A stretch of 7,293 bases of DNA from Candidatus Bathyarchaeum sp. (GCA_004376385.1 SOJY01000194.1:1-7293), one strand, 5' to 3'; counted from the stretch's first letter, positions 1 to 6,968 are shown. The notes: generated by a model not told the origin, from the letters alone. Numbers and translations are program-made.

Positions 1-370
1 TCTTCAAGATGCATTCCATGTTTACTGGGCATTCGCGGATTAATGGAGCTTTGACTTTGTCTGCTGGTTCTTGGGTTAGTTTGGTTTTTGAGAACTTGTC
101 AACATCCTTTCCTGAGGTTACTCCGCAATAATCTGTTTCTCTTATGATTTTGGTTGTTGGGATGTTCACAACAAATTCTTTGCTGTTTTCGATCAGCTTG
201 TGAGAATATCGTGTTGGTCTGATACCCAACGCTATTGTAGGCGGTTCAGAACATACTGTTCCAGCCCACGCCAACGTGATTATGTTAGGCTTTCCCGTGG
301 AATCTACACATGTTACAAGAACAACCGGACAAGGAAACAACGCAGTATAAGGCTTCTTTTTGATTTTCAT
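1..370 (-). CDS. Flavin reductase-like (flavoredoxin) FMN-binding protein, C-terminus cut off by window edge
   Basis: Translating the minus strand from the ATG at 370 gives 123 uninterrupted residues that leave the window still open. The sequence reads as a flavin reductase-like, FMN-binding split-barrel protein of the flavoredoxin branch. VVLVTCVD (residues 16-23) starts the first strand, followed by GKPNIITLAW (26-35) and VCSEPP (39-44). Then come the R-P-x-R-Y-S segment (51-56), EFVVNIPT (65-72), DYCGVTSGKDVDKF (80-93) and ECPVNMEC (113-120), all in the order expected for this family. Such proteins bind FMN and pass electrons between NAD(P)H or ferredoxin-type donors and flavin; the physiological partner cannot be told here. 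Full-length members are about 180-190 residues, so roughly 60 C-terminal residues are missing. The ATG fits the usual family N-terminus. No strong ribosome binding site precedes it, and a weak TATA-like stretch near 396-406 would place transcription start close to the ATG, so a leaderless message is possible. An in-frame TTG at 394 is a weaker alternative start. Confidence 0.88.
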   Translation of the reverse strand, partial: MKIKKKPYTALFPCPVVLVTCVDSTGKPNIITLAWAGTVCSEPPTIALGIRPTRYSHKLIENSKEFVVNIPTTKIIRETDYCGVTSGKDVDKFSKTKLTQEPADKVKAPLIRECPVNMECILK

Positions 371-655
371 AAAAACAACTTCTGATCCGATCAAGTATTA
401 ACATTTTTTCTAAGAACAAAAAATCACCTAACAAGGGGACTGGGAGACTTGATGGCCAAAATTTAATGCCTTTACAACCTAAATTTTATGGAGGAATCAG
501 TATTTGTGTCCATTTAATCGCCGAAAATAGCCGCCAAAAAGGGAAAAGGACAGCTTTTTATCAATGATTTTTTGATTTTTGTGGGTTAATTAGAGTTTTA
601 TATCTGACCGTCACATTCTTTCTGGGGCAAAAACTCTGCCTGAGGAGAGTTGGGA
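371..655. other. AT-rich divergent intergenic region between flavin reductase and gins23
   Basis: These 285 bases lie between two divergent gene starts and contain no credible gene. The right end holds the gins23 promoter and ribosome binding site, listed separately. A second TATA-like stretch, CTTTTTATC, lies at about 554-562. On the minus strand AAATGTTAATA at 406-396 could be the flavin reductase TATA box. At 488-517 there is a nine-codon mini-ORF, MEESVFVSI, whose first codons overlap a GGAGGA at 490-495. GGAGGA could equally serve a TTG at 504 that opens only eight codons. No tRNA fold and no convincing box C/D sRNA pair were found by eye. Confidence 0.7.
596..603 (+). promoter_or_regulatory. 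Putative archaeal TATA box for the gins23-mcm-hel308 operon
   Basis: TTTTATAT lies 52 bases upstream of the chosen gins23 start. Archaeal transcription normally begins about 22-27 bases downstream of the TATA centre, so the predicted start is near 625. That gives a leader of about 30 bases that includes the GAGGAG ribosome binding site. No sharp purine-rich BRE is visible just upstream. This is the best TATA match in the intergenic region, but it is assigned by eye only. Confidence 0.5.
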
Positions 656-658
656 TTG
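642..658 (+). promoter_or_regulatory. Ribosome binding site that selects the TTG start of gins23
   Basis: GAGGAG at 642-647 is followed by two in-frame TTG codons, at 650 and 656. The first leaves a spacer of only 2 bases and the second leaves 8 bases, a normal Shine-Dalgarno distance. The TTG at 656 is therefore preferred, and the protein loses two residues compared with the longer reading. Confidence 0.65.
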
Positions 659-1231
659 TCAACTGACCCTGCAAAAGCCATCAGAGACGCTGATTTCGTC
701 TTCGAAAACACGGTCGTCAAGATAGTGGCAAACAGGAACAGCCCCGAAATCGATCTTCCCGGCATAAAAGTTGGGCCCTTCAAAGAGGGAAAAGAATACG
801 AAGTCAGGTATTGGATAGCCACGGAACTGAAAAAGGCGGGAATAGCCCGCATCCGCATGGATGAACCCCTCGATTTGATGATGTTAAACAAGATTCAATG
901 GAAAGAACGTGTTCAGGCTTCCCAGAGGGTCACTTCTATTCCCAAAGAATTTTATCCCAAACTACGGCGTTTCCTAGAAGAGCTGCATGAGAAAGCAATC
1001 AAGAAACCGGAAAAAAGGAGCGACTCTGAAAAAGCAAAGAATCTCTCCGCGGACATAATTCGGATGAGACTAAAAAAGATAGTTTCGTTGGCTTCATCAG
1101 GAAGAGATCAAACAGGTCAAATCCTGCGGAGCCTCACAAAAGAAGAGAAATCTATGTATGATTGCTTACACAAGATTATTAGCGAATGGCAAAATGAAAT
1201 TCTGAAAACACAAGGAGAAAACAAAACATGA
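656..1231 (+). CDS. gins23: DNA replication complex GINS protein, Gins23 (Psf2/Psf3-like) type
   Basis: GINS bridges MCM and the Cdc45/RecJ-like protein to form the active replicative helicase and links it to primase and polymerase. The 191-residue product has the small beta-rich B domain first, about residues 15-70. Its core is IDLPGIKVGPF (32-42) and EVRYWIATELKKAGIARI (49-66), which closely resembles the Psf2 and Psf3 B domain. The helical A domain follows, about 72-190, with the QWKERV segment (81-86) and the IPKEFYPKLRRFL segment (95-107) usual for GINS helices. The order B then A marks the Gins23 type; Gins51 has A then B. A charged stretch rich in Lys, Glu and Ser lies at about 113-125. 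The stop TGA overlaps the mcm start in ATGA, which implies translational coupling. A gins23-mcm pair is known from Sulfolobus, so the context supports the call. The start is TTG. Confidence 0.88.
   Translation: MSTDPAKAIRDADFVFENTVVKIVANRNSPEIDLPGIKVGPFKEGKEYEVRYWIATELKKAGIARIRMDEPLDLMMLNKIQWKERVQASQRVTSIPKEFYPKLRRFLEELHEKAIKKPEKRSDSEKAKNLSADIIRMRLKKIVSLASSGRDQTGQILRSLTKEEKSMYDCLHKIISEWQNEILKTQGENKT
1214..1231 (+). promoter_or_regulatory. mcm ribosome binding site and ATGA stop/start overlap
   Basis: GGAG at 1214-1217, inside the last codons of gins23, lies 10 bases ahead of the mcm ATG at 1228. The ATG shares four bases with the gins23 stop (ATGA, 1228-1231). Ribosomes finishing gins23 can reinitiate directly on mcm, which fits coordinated output of two subunits of one complex. 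Confidence 0.75.
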
Positions 1232-3264
1232 CAGAAGAAACGTTGACAGCAGACCCAGAAACGCTTTTTCTAGATTTCTTCAAACTAGACAAATACCGTG
1301 AGCGTCTCTCCGTCATGGCAGTGTCCGGAAAAAAATCGTTCGTGGTAGATTTTGACGAACTCTTGGCAGCCGAGACAAAACTAGCCCAGCAACTTCTAGA
1401 TAACCCCGACGAATATTTTGAATACGCTAACCGCGCCGCCAAGGCTCAACTGCAGATAGAGGAACCCGAATACGCCGAAGAAATCGGAAACGTTACAGTC
1501 CGGTTTCTTGGATTACCCGAAGCCATACCCCTGCGAATTTTGGGTTCTAAACACATCGGAAAACTTGTTATGCTTGAGGGTATTGCTGTCCGCGCCAGCC
1601 CCGCCCGACCCCTGGTTATGGAAGCAGCCTTCAAATGTAAATGGTGCGGAGCAATGTCTCATGTTACTCAATCGGGTCCCTTTTTGACTGCTCCCCTCGC
1701 ATGTAGCGCCCCAGAATGCAGAAGAAAAAGTTCCTTTGATTTTATTCAGGAAGAATCCACCTTTATCGACTCCCAAGACGTCCGCATCCAAGAACGACCA
1801 GAGGACCTTCCGCCAGGTCAGCTTCCAAGATGGCTAGACATTAAGCTTCTTGAAAGAGACCTTGTTGACGCGGCACGACCCGGAGACCACGTTTCTGTTG
1901 TTGGAGTCGCCCGCGCGGTTGCCGCCACATTACCCCGTGTTGGGCGCCTCCGATCATTCACATTACATCTGGACACTAACCATATCGACGTGGAGAGTAA
2001 GGAGCCAGACAAAGTACTCATCACGCCAGAAGAAGAGAAACAGATTCTTGAACTGGCAAAAGACCCTAAAATCCACAACATGGTTCTTCGTTCTTTAGCG
2101 CCTTCTGTGTACGGTTATGAGCACATCAAAGAGGCAATAATGTACCTTCTTTTCGGAGGAACCGCGAAATACTTCCCGGACATCAGAATCAGGGGAGACC
2201 TGAACGTTCTGATTGTGGGAGACCCGGGAACAGCCAAATCCCAGCTTCTACAGTACGTGTCCAAGATTGCTCCTCGAGGATTGTACACCTCTGGTCGTGG
2301 AACTACAGCCGCGGGATTGACAGCTGCGGTGCTTCGTGACAAGTCTGGTGGAATGACCCTTGAAGCCGGAGCTTTGGTGCTGGCGGACAAGGGTATAGCA
2401 TCCATAGACGAGATGGATAAGATGCGAAAAGAGGACCGGGTAGCCATTCACGAAGTCATGGAGCAGCAAACAGTTTCAGTGGCTAAAGCAGGAATCGTGG
2501 CTACATTAAACGCTCGAACAGCAATCCTAGCCGCAGCTAACCCAACATTGGGCAGATACGATCCCTACAGGACAGTGGGAGAAAACATTTCGCTTCCAGT
2601 CACTATCCTCTCAAGATTCGACCTGATTTTCATTTTGAGGGATGTGCCAGAAAAGACCAAAGACGCGCAGATGACCGAGCACATACTTAATCTCCACAGA
2701 ACCGGAGTATCTCCTGTTGAGCCGCCCATAGAAGCTGACCTCTTCAGGAAATACGTCAGCTACGCAAAAAAAATAAAGCCTGTACTGACACAAGAGGCTA
2801 TGGACCGCCTAAAAGATTTTTATCTGCTTATGCGAGCAGCAAGCGAAACCGAGGGCACTCCCGTAGCTATAACTGCAAGGCAACTGGAATCTTTGGTGCG
2901 TCTTGCTGAGGCTAGGGCTCGTGTAGCTCTCAGAGACAAGGTTACGCTTGAGGATGCTGAGCGGGCTATCGATATTATGACGACTTCTCTTGAGCAAGTT
3001 GGAATCGACATTTCCTCTCACCAGTTTGACATTGACATCATAATGACTGGCAAACCTAAGAGCCTACGCGACAAGCTCTCAATGATTCTGGGACTCATTA
3101 CCAGCATGGAGAAAGAAACAGGAATGGTGGACAAGGAACGGCTGATGGAGAGGCTTCAAACCGAATACGACATACTGGCTGGAGACGCAGAACGGCTCAT
3201 TGGACAGTTGCTCAAAGAAGGAACCCTCTTTGCACCACGTGACGGTTTCATCAAGAAGACTTGA
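1228..3264 (+). CDS. mcm: MCM replicative DNA helicase
   Basis: This is the 678-residue motor of the archaeal replisome, a hexameric AAA+ helicase that moves 3' to 5' on the leading-strand template. The N-terminal oligonucleotide-binding region (about 10-255) carries a zinc site with Cys137, Cys140, Cys159 and Cys164 (CX2C, 18 residues, CX4C). The AAA+ domain shows Walker A GDPGTAKS (331-338) and Walker B with Asp394-Glu395 in IDEMDKM. It also shows the presensor-1 hairpin with Lys420 in SVAKAGI, sensor 1 Asn438 in AAANPT, the arginine finger Arg463 in LSRFD, and the likely sensor 2 Arg551 in TARQLE. Residues from about 610 to the end look like the C-terminal winged helix of archaeal MCMs. 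All catalytic residues are present, the length is normal for an archaeal MCM, and no intein interrupts the Walker A region. It overlaps gins23 by four bases and precedes hel308 by 17 bases. Confidence 0.97.
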   Translation: MTEETLTADPETLFLDFFKLDKYRERLSVMAVSGKKSFVVDFDELLAAETKLAQQLLDNPDEYFEYANRAAKAQLQIEEPEYAEEIGNVTVRFLGLPEAIPLRILGSKHIGKLVMLEGIAVRASPARPLVMEAAFKCKWCGAMSHVTQSGPFLTAPLACSAPECRRKSSFDFIQEESTFIDSQDVRIQERPEDLPPGQLPRWLDIKLLERDLVDAARPGDHVSVVGVARAVAATLPRVGRLRSFTLHLDTNHIDVESKEPDKVLITPEEEKQILELAKDPKIHNMVLRSLAPSVYGYEHIKEAIMYLLFGGTAKYFPDIRIRGDLNVLIVGDPGTAKSQLLQYVSKIAPRGLYTSGRGTTAAGLTAAVLRDKSGGMTLEAGALVLADKGIASIDEMDKMRKEDRVAIHEVMEQQTVSVAKAGIVATLNARTAILAAANPTLGRYDPYRTVGENISLPVTILSRFDLIFILRDVPEKTKDAQMTEHILNLHRTGVSPVEPPIEADLFRKYVSYAKKIKPVLTQEAMDRLKDFYLLMRAASETEGTPVAITARQLESLVRLAEARARVALRDKVTLEDAERAIDIMTTSLEQVGIDISSHQFDIDIIMTGKPKSLRDKLSMILGLITSMEKETGMVDKERLMERLQTEYDILAGDAERLIGQLLKEGTLFAPRDGFIKKT

Positions 3265-3267
3265 ACT

Positions 3268-3284
3268 AAAGGGCAATCACATTG
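3268..3284 (+). promoter_or_regulatory. Weak ribosome binding site and TTG start of hel308
   Basis: AAAGGG at 3268-3273 lies 8 bases ahead of a TTG at 3282. A TAA in the same frame at 3267-3269 closes the frame just upstream. No other common start codon occurs between that stop and the conserved N-terminus, so TTG is the only reasonable start. The site matches the anti-Shine-Dalgarno sequence only partly, so read-through from mcm translation may assist initiation. Confidence 0.6.
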
Positions 3285-5516
3285 AAGATCGAAGAACTGC
3301 CGCTGCATGATTCCGTAAAACAGGTTTTAACCAGTTTAGGAATCACTGAACTTTATCCCCCACAGCAAGAAGCTGTCTTAGCTGGCGCTTTGGAGGGAAA
3401 GAACCTTGTTTTGGCGAGTCCCACCGCCTCAGGCAAAACCCTAATCGCCGAACTGTGCGCCCTCAAGCATGTCCTAGAACGGGACGGAAAAGTCCTGTAT
3501 CTTTCTCCGCTACGGGCTTTAGCCAGTGAAAAGTTTGAGGAATTCCGAAAATACACGAACATCAAGAAAGGAAATGGAAGACGGGTCAGTGTGGGCATCA
3601 GCACAGGCGACTATGACAGCAGCGACCCGTGGATGGGAAAACATGACATCATAATAACCACAAACGAGAAAGCGGATTCTCTATTGCGGCACAGAGCCCG
3701 CTGGGTAAGTGATGTTTCCCTTGTGGTAGCTGATGAGGTGCATCTTCTAAACGACCCTGACCGTGGACCAACCCTCGAAGTGGTGCTGGCTCGTCTCATG
3801 CAGGTGAACCCTGACATTCAGCTTTTAGTGTTAAGTGCTACGATAAAGAACGTTGAAGAGGTTGCAGAATGGCTTAAGGCAATCTCCGTTACTACGGACT
3901 GGAGACCCGTGACCCTCAGGGAAGGCGTAATCCTCCATGACGAGGTACACTTTAAGGACGGCGGCGCACTCAAAATAGAAAACAGCGCCAAAAACCCCAC
4001 TCTCAACTTAGCCATGTACACAGTAAAATCTGGAAACCAAGCATTAGCCTTCGCGGGCACCAGAAGAAACTCCATACGCCTAGCCAAAAAGATTGCAACA
4101 AAAATCAAGCCGCTCCTATCCAAACCCATGAAACGTTCTCTGAAGCAGTTGTCTGAGCAGATTCTCGCAACCGGAGAGAGGACCAGACTCGGCGAGCAGC
4201 TAGCAGAGGTGGTCAGCGGCGGGGCAGCCTTTCATCATGCTGGATTAAGCGGCGGTCACAGGAAAATAATTGAGGATTCTTTTAAGGAAGGAAAAATCAA
4301 GGTCTTAACTGCCACTCCAACCTTGGCTTTTGGAATGAATCTTCCAGCGCGGGTGGTAATAATTAACGAGTATAGGCGATACGAGTCGGGTTATGGCTAC
4401 TATCCCATACCTGTTCTTGAGTATAAGCAGATGGCTGGACGCGCCGGAAGACCCCGATACGACAAGGTTGGAGAATCCATACTGGTAGCCAAGACCGAAG
4501 GCGAACGCGACTACCTCATGGAAAACTACATTCTGGCTGAAACTGAGAAGATATGGTCTAAACTGGCGGTGGAACGAATCTTGCGTTCTCATGTTTTGGC
4601 TACAGTTGCGTCGGATTTTGCTCACACAGAGCAGGGAATCTACGAGTTCTTCGACAAAACATTCTACGCTTACCAGTATGATCCTCGTGCAATAAAGGGG
4701 GTTATACAGAAAAGTTTGGGTTTTCTTTTCACCGAAAAGATGATCGAGGTGGGCGGCGACAAAATCTACGCCACCAAGTTTGGACGAAGAGTCTCCGAAC
4801 TCTACATTGACCCCCTCACAGGAGTTATAATTCGAGACGCTCTTACGAGCCGTGCGCAGCGTCTCACTGACATCAGTTTTCTGCACATGATTGCCCGCAC
4901 ACCAGACATGTTTCCCAAGCTTCGTCCATACTCCAGTGAGATGGATAATCTCCAATTCTTCATCGAGGATCATAAAGATGAGTTTATGTTTGATCTTCCA
5001 GACCCGTGGATGGACAGGATGGCTTTCGAGAATTTTCTTGGGGAAGCTAAACTGTCGTGGGTGCTTAAGTCTTGGATGGATGAAACAAGCGAAGACGAAA
5101 TGATTGAACGTTTCAAGGTTCAGCCGGGAGACCTTTATCGTCTAATCTCAACCGCTAAGTGGCTTATTCATGCCTCTAATGAGCTGGCTTCTCTTTTCAA
5201 GCACAAGGACCTCTTGTCTCATCTATCTAAACTCACGGTGAGAATCGAGAAGGGAGTGAAGCCTGAATTGCTTCCGTTGGCTACGTTGAAGGGTATCGGA
5301 AGAGTCCGAGCCCGCATACTATTCAATTCTGGTTTAAGAACTGTTGATGACCTCAAGAGAGCTCCACTGCCAAAACTAACTGGGCTACCGTTGATTGGAC
5401 CTAGATTAGCCCAGAAGATTAAGGAGCAGGTGGGCGGCTATGTCAAAGAAGAAGAGTGGCATCAACTAAAGAAGAAGAAAGAAACTGAACAGCAGCGAGC
5501 CTTAACCGAATTCTAG
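3282..5516 (+). CDS. hel308: Hel308-type superfamily 2 DNA helicase (Ski2-like)
   Basis: Hel308 is a 3' to 5' DNA helicase that acts on branched and stalled forks, favouring lagging-strand unwinding, and is implicated in recombination control and fork restart. The 744-residue protein shows a Q-motif-like YPPQQ (25-29), Walker A ASPTASGKT (45-53), motif Ia SPLRALA (75-81), TTNEK (126-130), DEVH (151-154) and SAT (185-187). The second RecA domain has FHHAGL (317-322), motif V TATPTLAFGMNLPA (343-356) and motif VI QMAGRAGR (383-390). A winged-helix and ratchet region follows, about 420-640. The C-terminal part holds two helix-hairpin-helix-like stretches, around LKGIGRVRARIL (669-680) and LIGPRLAQKI (704-713), then a lysine-rich tail. 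This domain order separates Hel308 from the RNA helicases of the Ski2 group. The length is at the upper end for the family, which is often near 700 residues. It is the third gene of the gins23-mcm run, and its stop shares CTAG with purB. Confidence 0.92.
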   Translation: MKIEELPLHDSVKQVLTSLGITELYPPQQEAVLAGALEGKNLVLASPTASGKTLIAELCALKHVLERDGKVLYLSPLRALASEKFEEFRKYTNIKKGNGRRVSVGISTGDYDSSDPWMGKHDIIITTNEKADSLLRHRARWVSDVSLVVADEVHLLNDPDRGPTLEVVLARLMQVNPDIQLLVLSATIKNVEEVAEWLKAISVTTDWRPVTLREGVILHDEVHFKDGGALKIENSAKNPTLNLAMYTVKSGNQALAFAGTRRNSIRLAKKIATKIKPLLSKPMKRSLKQLSEQILATGERTRLGEQLAEVVSGGAAFHHAGLSGGHRKIIEDSFKEGKIKVLTATPTLAFGMNLPARVVIINEYRRYESGYGYYPIPVLEYKQMAGRAGRPRYDKVGESILVAKTEGERDYLMENYILAETEKIWSKLAVERILRSHVLATVASDFAHTEQGIYEFFDKTFYAYQYDPRAIKGVIQKSLGFLFTEKMIEVGGDKIYATKFGRRVSELYIDPLTGVIIRDALTSRAQRLTDISFLHMIARTPDMFPKLRPYSSEMDNLQFFIEDHKDEFMFDLPDPWMDRMAFENFLGEAKLSWVLKSWMDETSEDEMIERFKVQPGDLYRLISTAKWLIHASNELASLFKHKDLLSHLSKLTVRIEKGVKPELLPLATLKGIGRVRARILFNSGLRTVDDLKRAPLPKLTGLPLIGPRLAQKIKEQVGGYVKEEEWHQLKKKKETEQQRALTEF
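5468..5485 (-). terminator. Possible pyrimidine-rich termination zone downstream of purB
   Basis: Read on the minus strand, this stretch just past the purB stop is almost all T and C, with several TTT and TTC runs. Archaeal RNA polymerase can terminate on T-rich tracts without a hairpin. It is also simply the complement of the lysine and glutamate codons of the hel308 tail, so the termination role is a guess. Confidence 0.2.
5513..5516. other. Shared CTAG palindrome supplying both convergent stop codons
   Basis: The plus strand reads hel308 stop TAG at 5514-5516. The minus strand reads purB stop TAG at 5515-5513. Because CTAG is its own reverse complement, the two genes overlap by four bases and no intergenic space remains. 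Any terminator for either gene must lie inside the other gene. Confidence 0.95.
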
Positions 5517-6883
5517 TCAGACAAGCCCCGAGCCTTTCTTTCTTGTCTCGTCTTTTCTATAACTAGCTCAATCTGTCGGGGGGCAGTGCCTAGATAGTTT
5601 CGTGGGTCCATTACTTTTTCTATTTCCTCTGGTCGGAGCAATTTTTTGACTGTACTGTTTTCTGCAATAACATCCTTGAATGCTCGTTGTTCGTTGTGGC
5701 TTTTTATTGCTAGTTCTCGGGTTAGCTCGTGGGCTTTCTGGCGTCCCAGCCCCTTCTTTGCAAGGGCAAGCATAACCGCCTCGGACATCATCCGTCCCTG
5801 CGTTATCTCCATGTTCTTTCGCATCCGTTCCTCATCAACTTCCAGTCCCTTCAGCACTCGAATCATCAAAATCAACATATAATCGATGAGTATGCACTCT
5901 TCCGGAATTACGAACCGTTCACATGAGGACTGGGTTAGGTCGCGTTCATGCCATGTGGGAACATTCTCCAGTGCGGGCGTAACAAGGCTTCTTAGCAGTT
6001 TTGCCAAGCCACAGATTCTCTCGCTGATCATGGGGTTACGCTTGTGGGGCATTGTTGAGCTTCCAACCTGTTTCTTCTGTTCAAAAGCCTCGAAAGCCTC
6101 TGCAATCTCTGGTCTCTGCAGCTCCCGAATCTCAGATGCTATGTTGTCTAGTGTAGATGCGAGTATAGCTAGGACGCAGGTTAATTCAGCGTAGCGGTCC
6201 CTCTGGACAATCTGCGTGGAAATATCTGCTGCACTGATGCCGAGCCGCTCCATAACAAGTTCCTGTATCTTGAGCGCTTCAGGTCCCAACCCCGCTTGGG
6301 TTCCCACCGCGCCACTCATCTTTCCAGCCAACAATCTTCCTTTACAGTCTCTGAGACGCTGGATGTGTCGGGAGACTTCCCGTGTCCAGACCGCAACCTT
6401 GAAGCCAAAAGTGGTTGGCAGGGCATGCTGACCATGGCTTCTCCCCATCATGATACTCATCTTGTGCTTTTCTGCCCTAGCAAGCAGAACTGACTCCAGT
6501 TCGTTCAGTCGTTCTTCAATCAGATACACTGCTTCTTTTAGCTGTAAAGCAGTTGCTGTGTCTAGCATGTCAGAGCTTGTTGCTCCAAGGTGAACGTATT
6601 CTCCGCTTGCGCCGCAGGCTTCGGCTAATGCTCTGACCAGAGCCATGATGTCGTGCCTGATTTCGTTTTCAATCTCTTTTACGCGACTTAGCTTGACGTA
6701 TTTTGTGGAGGCTTTTTCCACAATTTTTTGGGCGTCTTCTTTTGGGATGTTGCCTACTTGGCTGTGTGCCCAAGCTAGCGCCGCTTCTACGTCCAGCATC
6801 TTTTGTAGTCTGTTTTCTTCGTCGAAGATTCTTCTCATTTCAGGTGAGCCGTATCGGCCTGTGTCGATTGGTAGAATAGGCAA
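5513..6883 (-). CDS. purB: Adenylosuccinate lyase
   Basis: PurB acts twice in purine synthesis: it releases fumarate from SAICAR to give AICAR, and from adenylosuccinate to give AMP. The 456-residue product belongs to the fumarase/aspartase superfamily. It shows the N-terminal RYGSPEMRRIF (10-20), Arg-His-Asp with His77, and TSSDMLDTA (102-110). GRSHGQHA (147-154) holds His150, the likely general acid. The superfamily signature GSSTMPHKRNP (274-284) lies in the flexible loop that carries the catalytic serine. A helical C-terminal domain of the adenylosuccinate lyase type follows. All key residues are present and the length is normal. An ATG at 6910 would add nine residues, but GGAGG lies within that extension and points to the TTG at 6883. 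Starting there gives MPILPID, the usual archaeal PurB N-terminus. The gene converges on hel308 and diverges from the amidotransferase-like gene. Confidence 0.95.
   Translation of the reverse strand: MPILPIDTGRYGSPEMRRIFDEENRLQKMLDVEAALAWAHSQVGNIPKEDAQKIVEKASTKYVKLSRVKEIENEIRHDIMALVRALAEACGASGEYVHLGATSSDMLDTATALQLKEAVYLIEERLNELESVLLARAEKHKMSIMMGRSHGQHALPTTFGFKVAVWTREVSRHIQRLRDCKGRLLAGKMSGAVGTQAGLGPEALKIQELVMERLGISAADISTQIVQRDRYAELTCVLAILASTLDNIASEIRELQRPEIAEAFEAFEQKKQVGSSTMPHKRNPMISERICGLAKLLRSLVTPALENVPTWHERDLTQSSCERFVIPEECILIDYMLILMIRVLKGLEVDEERMRKNMEITQGRMMSEAVMLALAKKGLGRQKAHELTRELAIKSHNEQRAFKDVIAENSTVKKLLRPEEIEKVMDPRNYLGTAPRQIELVIEKTRQERKARGLSD
5642..5647 (+). terminator. Possible oligo-T terminator for the replication operon inside purB
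   Basis: A run of six T residues, preceded by a run of five at 5615-5619, lies about 130 bases past the hel308 stop on the plus strand. With no intergenic space after hel308, such T-runs are the first plausible termination points for the operon transcript. They also encode purB on the other strand, so this is weak evidence. Confidence 0.2.
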
Positions 6884-6897
6884 ACTTGTTTTCCTCC
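6881..6897 (-). promoter_or_regulatory. Ribosome binding site that selects the TTG start of purB
   Basis: On the minus strand GGAGG occupies 6897-6893, and the TTG start is at 6883-6881, a 9-base spacer. The in-frame ATG at 6910 lies upstream of this site and has no comparable site of its own. The site therefore decides the start in favour of TTG. Confidence 0.8.
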
Positions 6898-6904
6898 GGA
6901 AACG

Positions 6905-6918
6905 ATACATAAATGTAT
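6905..6918. repeat. Perfect 14-base palindrome upstream of purB
   Basis: ATACAT and ATGTAT flank a two-base AA centre and form an exact inverted repeat. It lies 22-35 bases upstream of the purB TTG, in its likely leader, and 64-77 bases upstream of the plus-strand ATG. The core CATAAATG also resembles an archaeal TATA box for the plus-strand gene. It could be a repressor operator, a TATA element, or chance in an AT-rich region. Confidence 0.4.
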
Positions 6919-6942
6919 TGAACTAACCTTTTACCAGTTTCG

Positions 6943-6954
6943 CCTAAAAAAAGG
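6943..6954 (-). promoter_or_regulatory. Putative TATA-like element for purB
   Basis: On the minus strand this reads CCTTTTTTTAGG. A transcription start about 25 bases downstream would fall near 6923 and give a purB leader of about 39 bases that contains the GGAGG site. On the plus strand the same run would start transcription at about 6975, inside the ribosome binding region of the other gene, so the minus orientation fits better. Confidence 0.35.
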
Positions 6955-6968
6955 GTGCCTCTAGGGCT

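Noticed and set aside
200..385. 61-codon plus-strand open frame near the left edge
   Set aside because: It is the antisense shadow of the flavin reductase gene, whose minus-strand translation matches a known family over its whole visible length.
541..610. Possible box C/D sRNA (ATGATT and CTGA elements)
   Set aside because: The C-like box departs from the RTGATGA consensus, no internal D'/C' pair is visible, and the CTGA sits directly after the TATA element of gins23.
598..891. 97-codon minus-strand open frame over the start of gins23
   Set aside because: It covers the conserved GINS B domain in antisense and shows no recognisable domain. The plus-strand reading has clear family motifs, a TATA box and a ribosome binding site.
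2200..2300. Possible intein insertion at the MCM Walker A site
   Set aside because: Archaeal MCMs sometimes carry inteins here, but the sequence GDPGTAKS continues without a break into the next conserved segment, and the total length is normal.
4305..4973. 222-codon open frame on the minus strand inside hel308
   Set aside because: It lies wholly antisense to a fully conserved helicase region, its translation has no recognisable domain or pattern, and it has no plausible promoter. It is a by-product of codon use in hel308.
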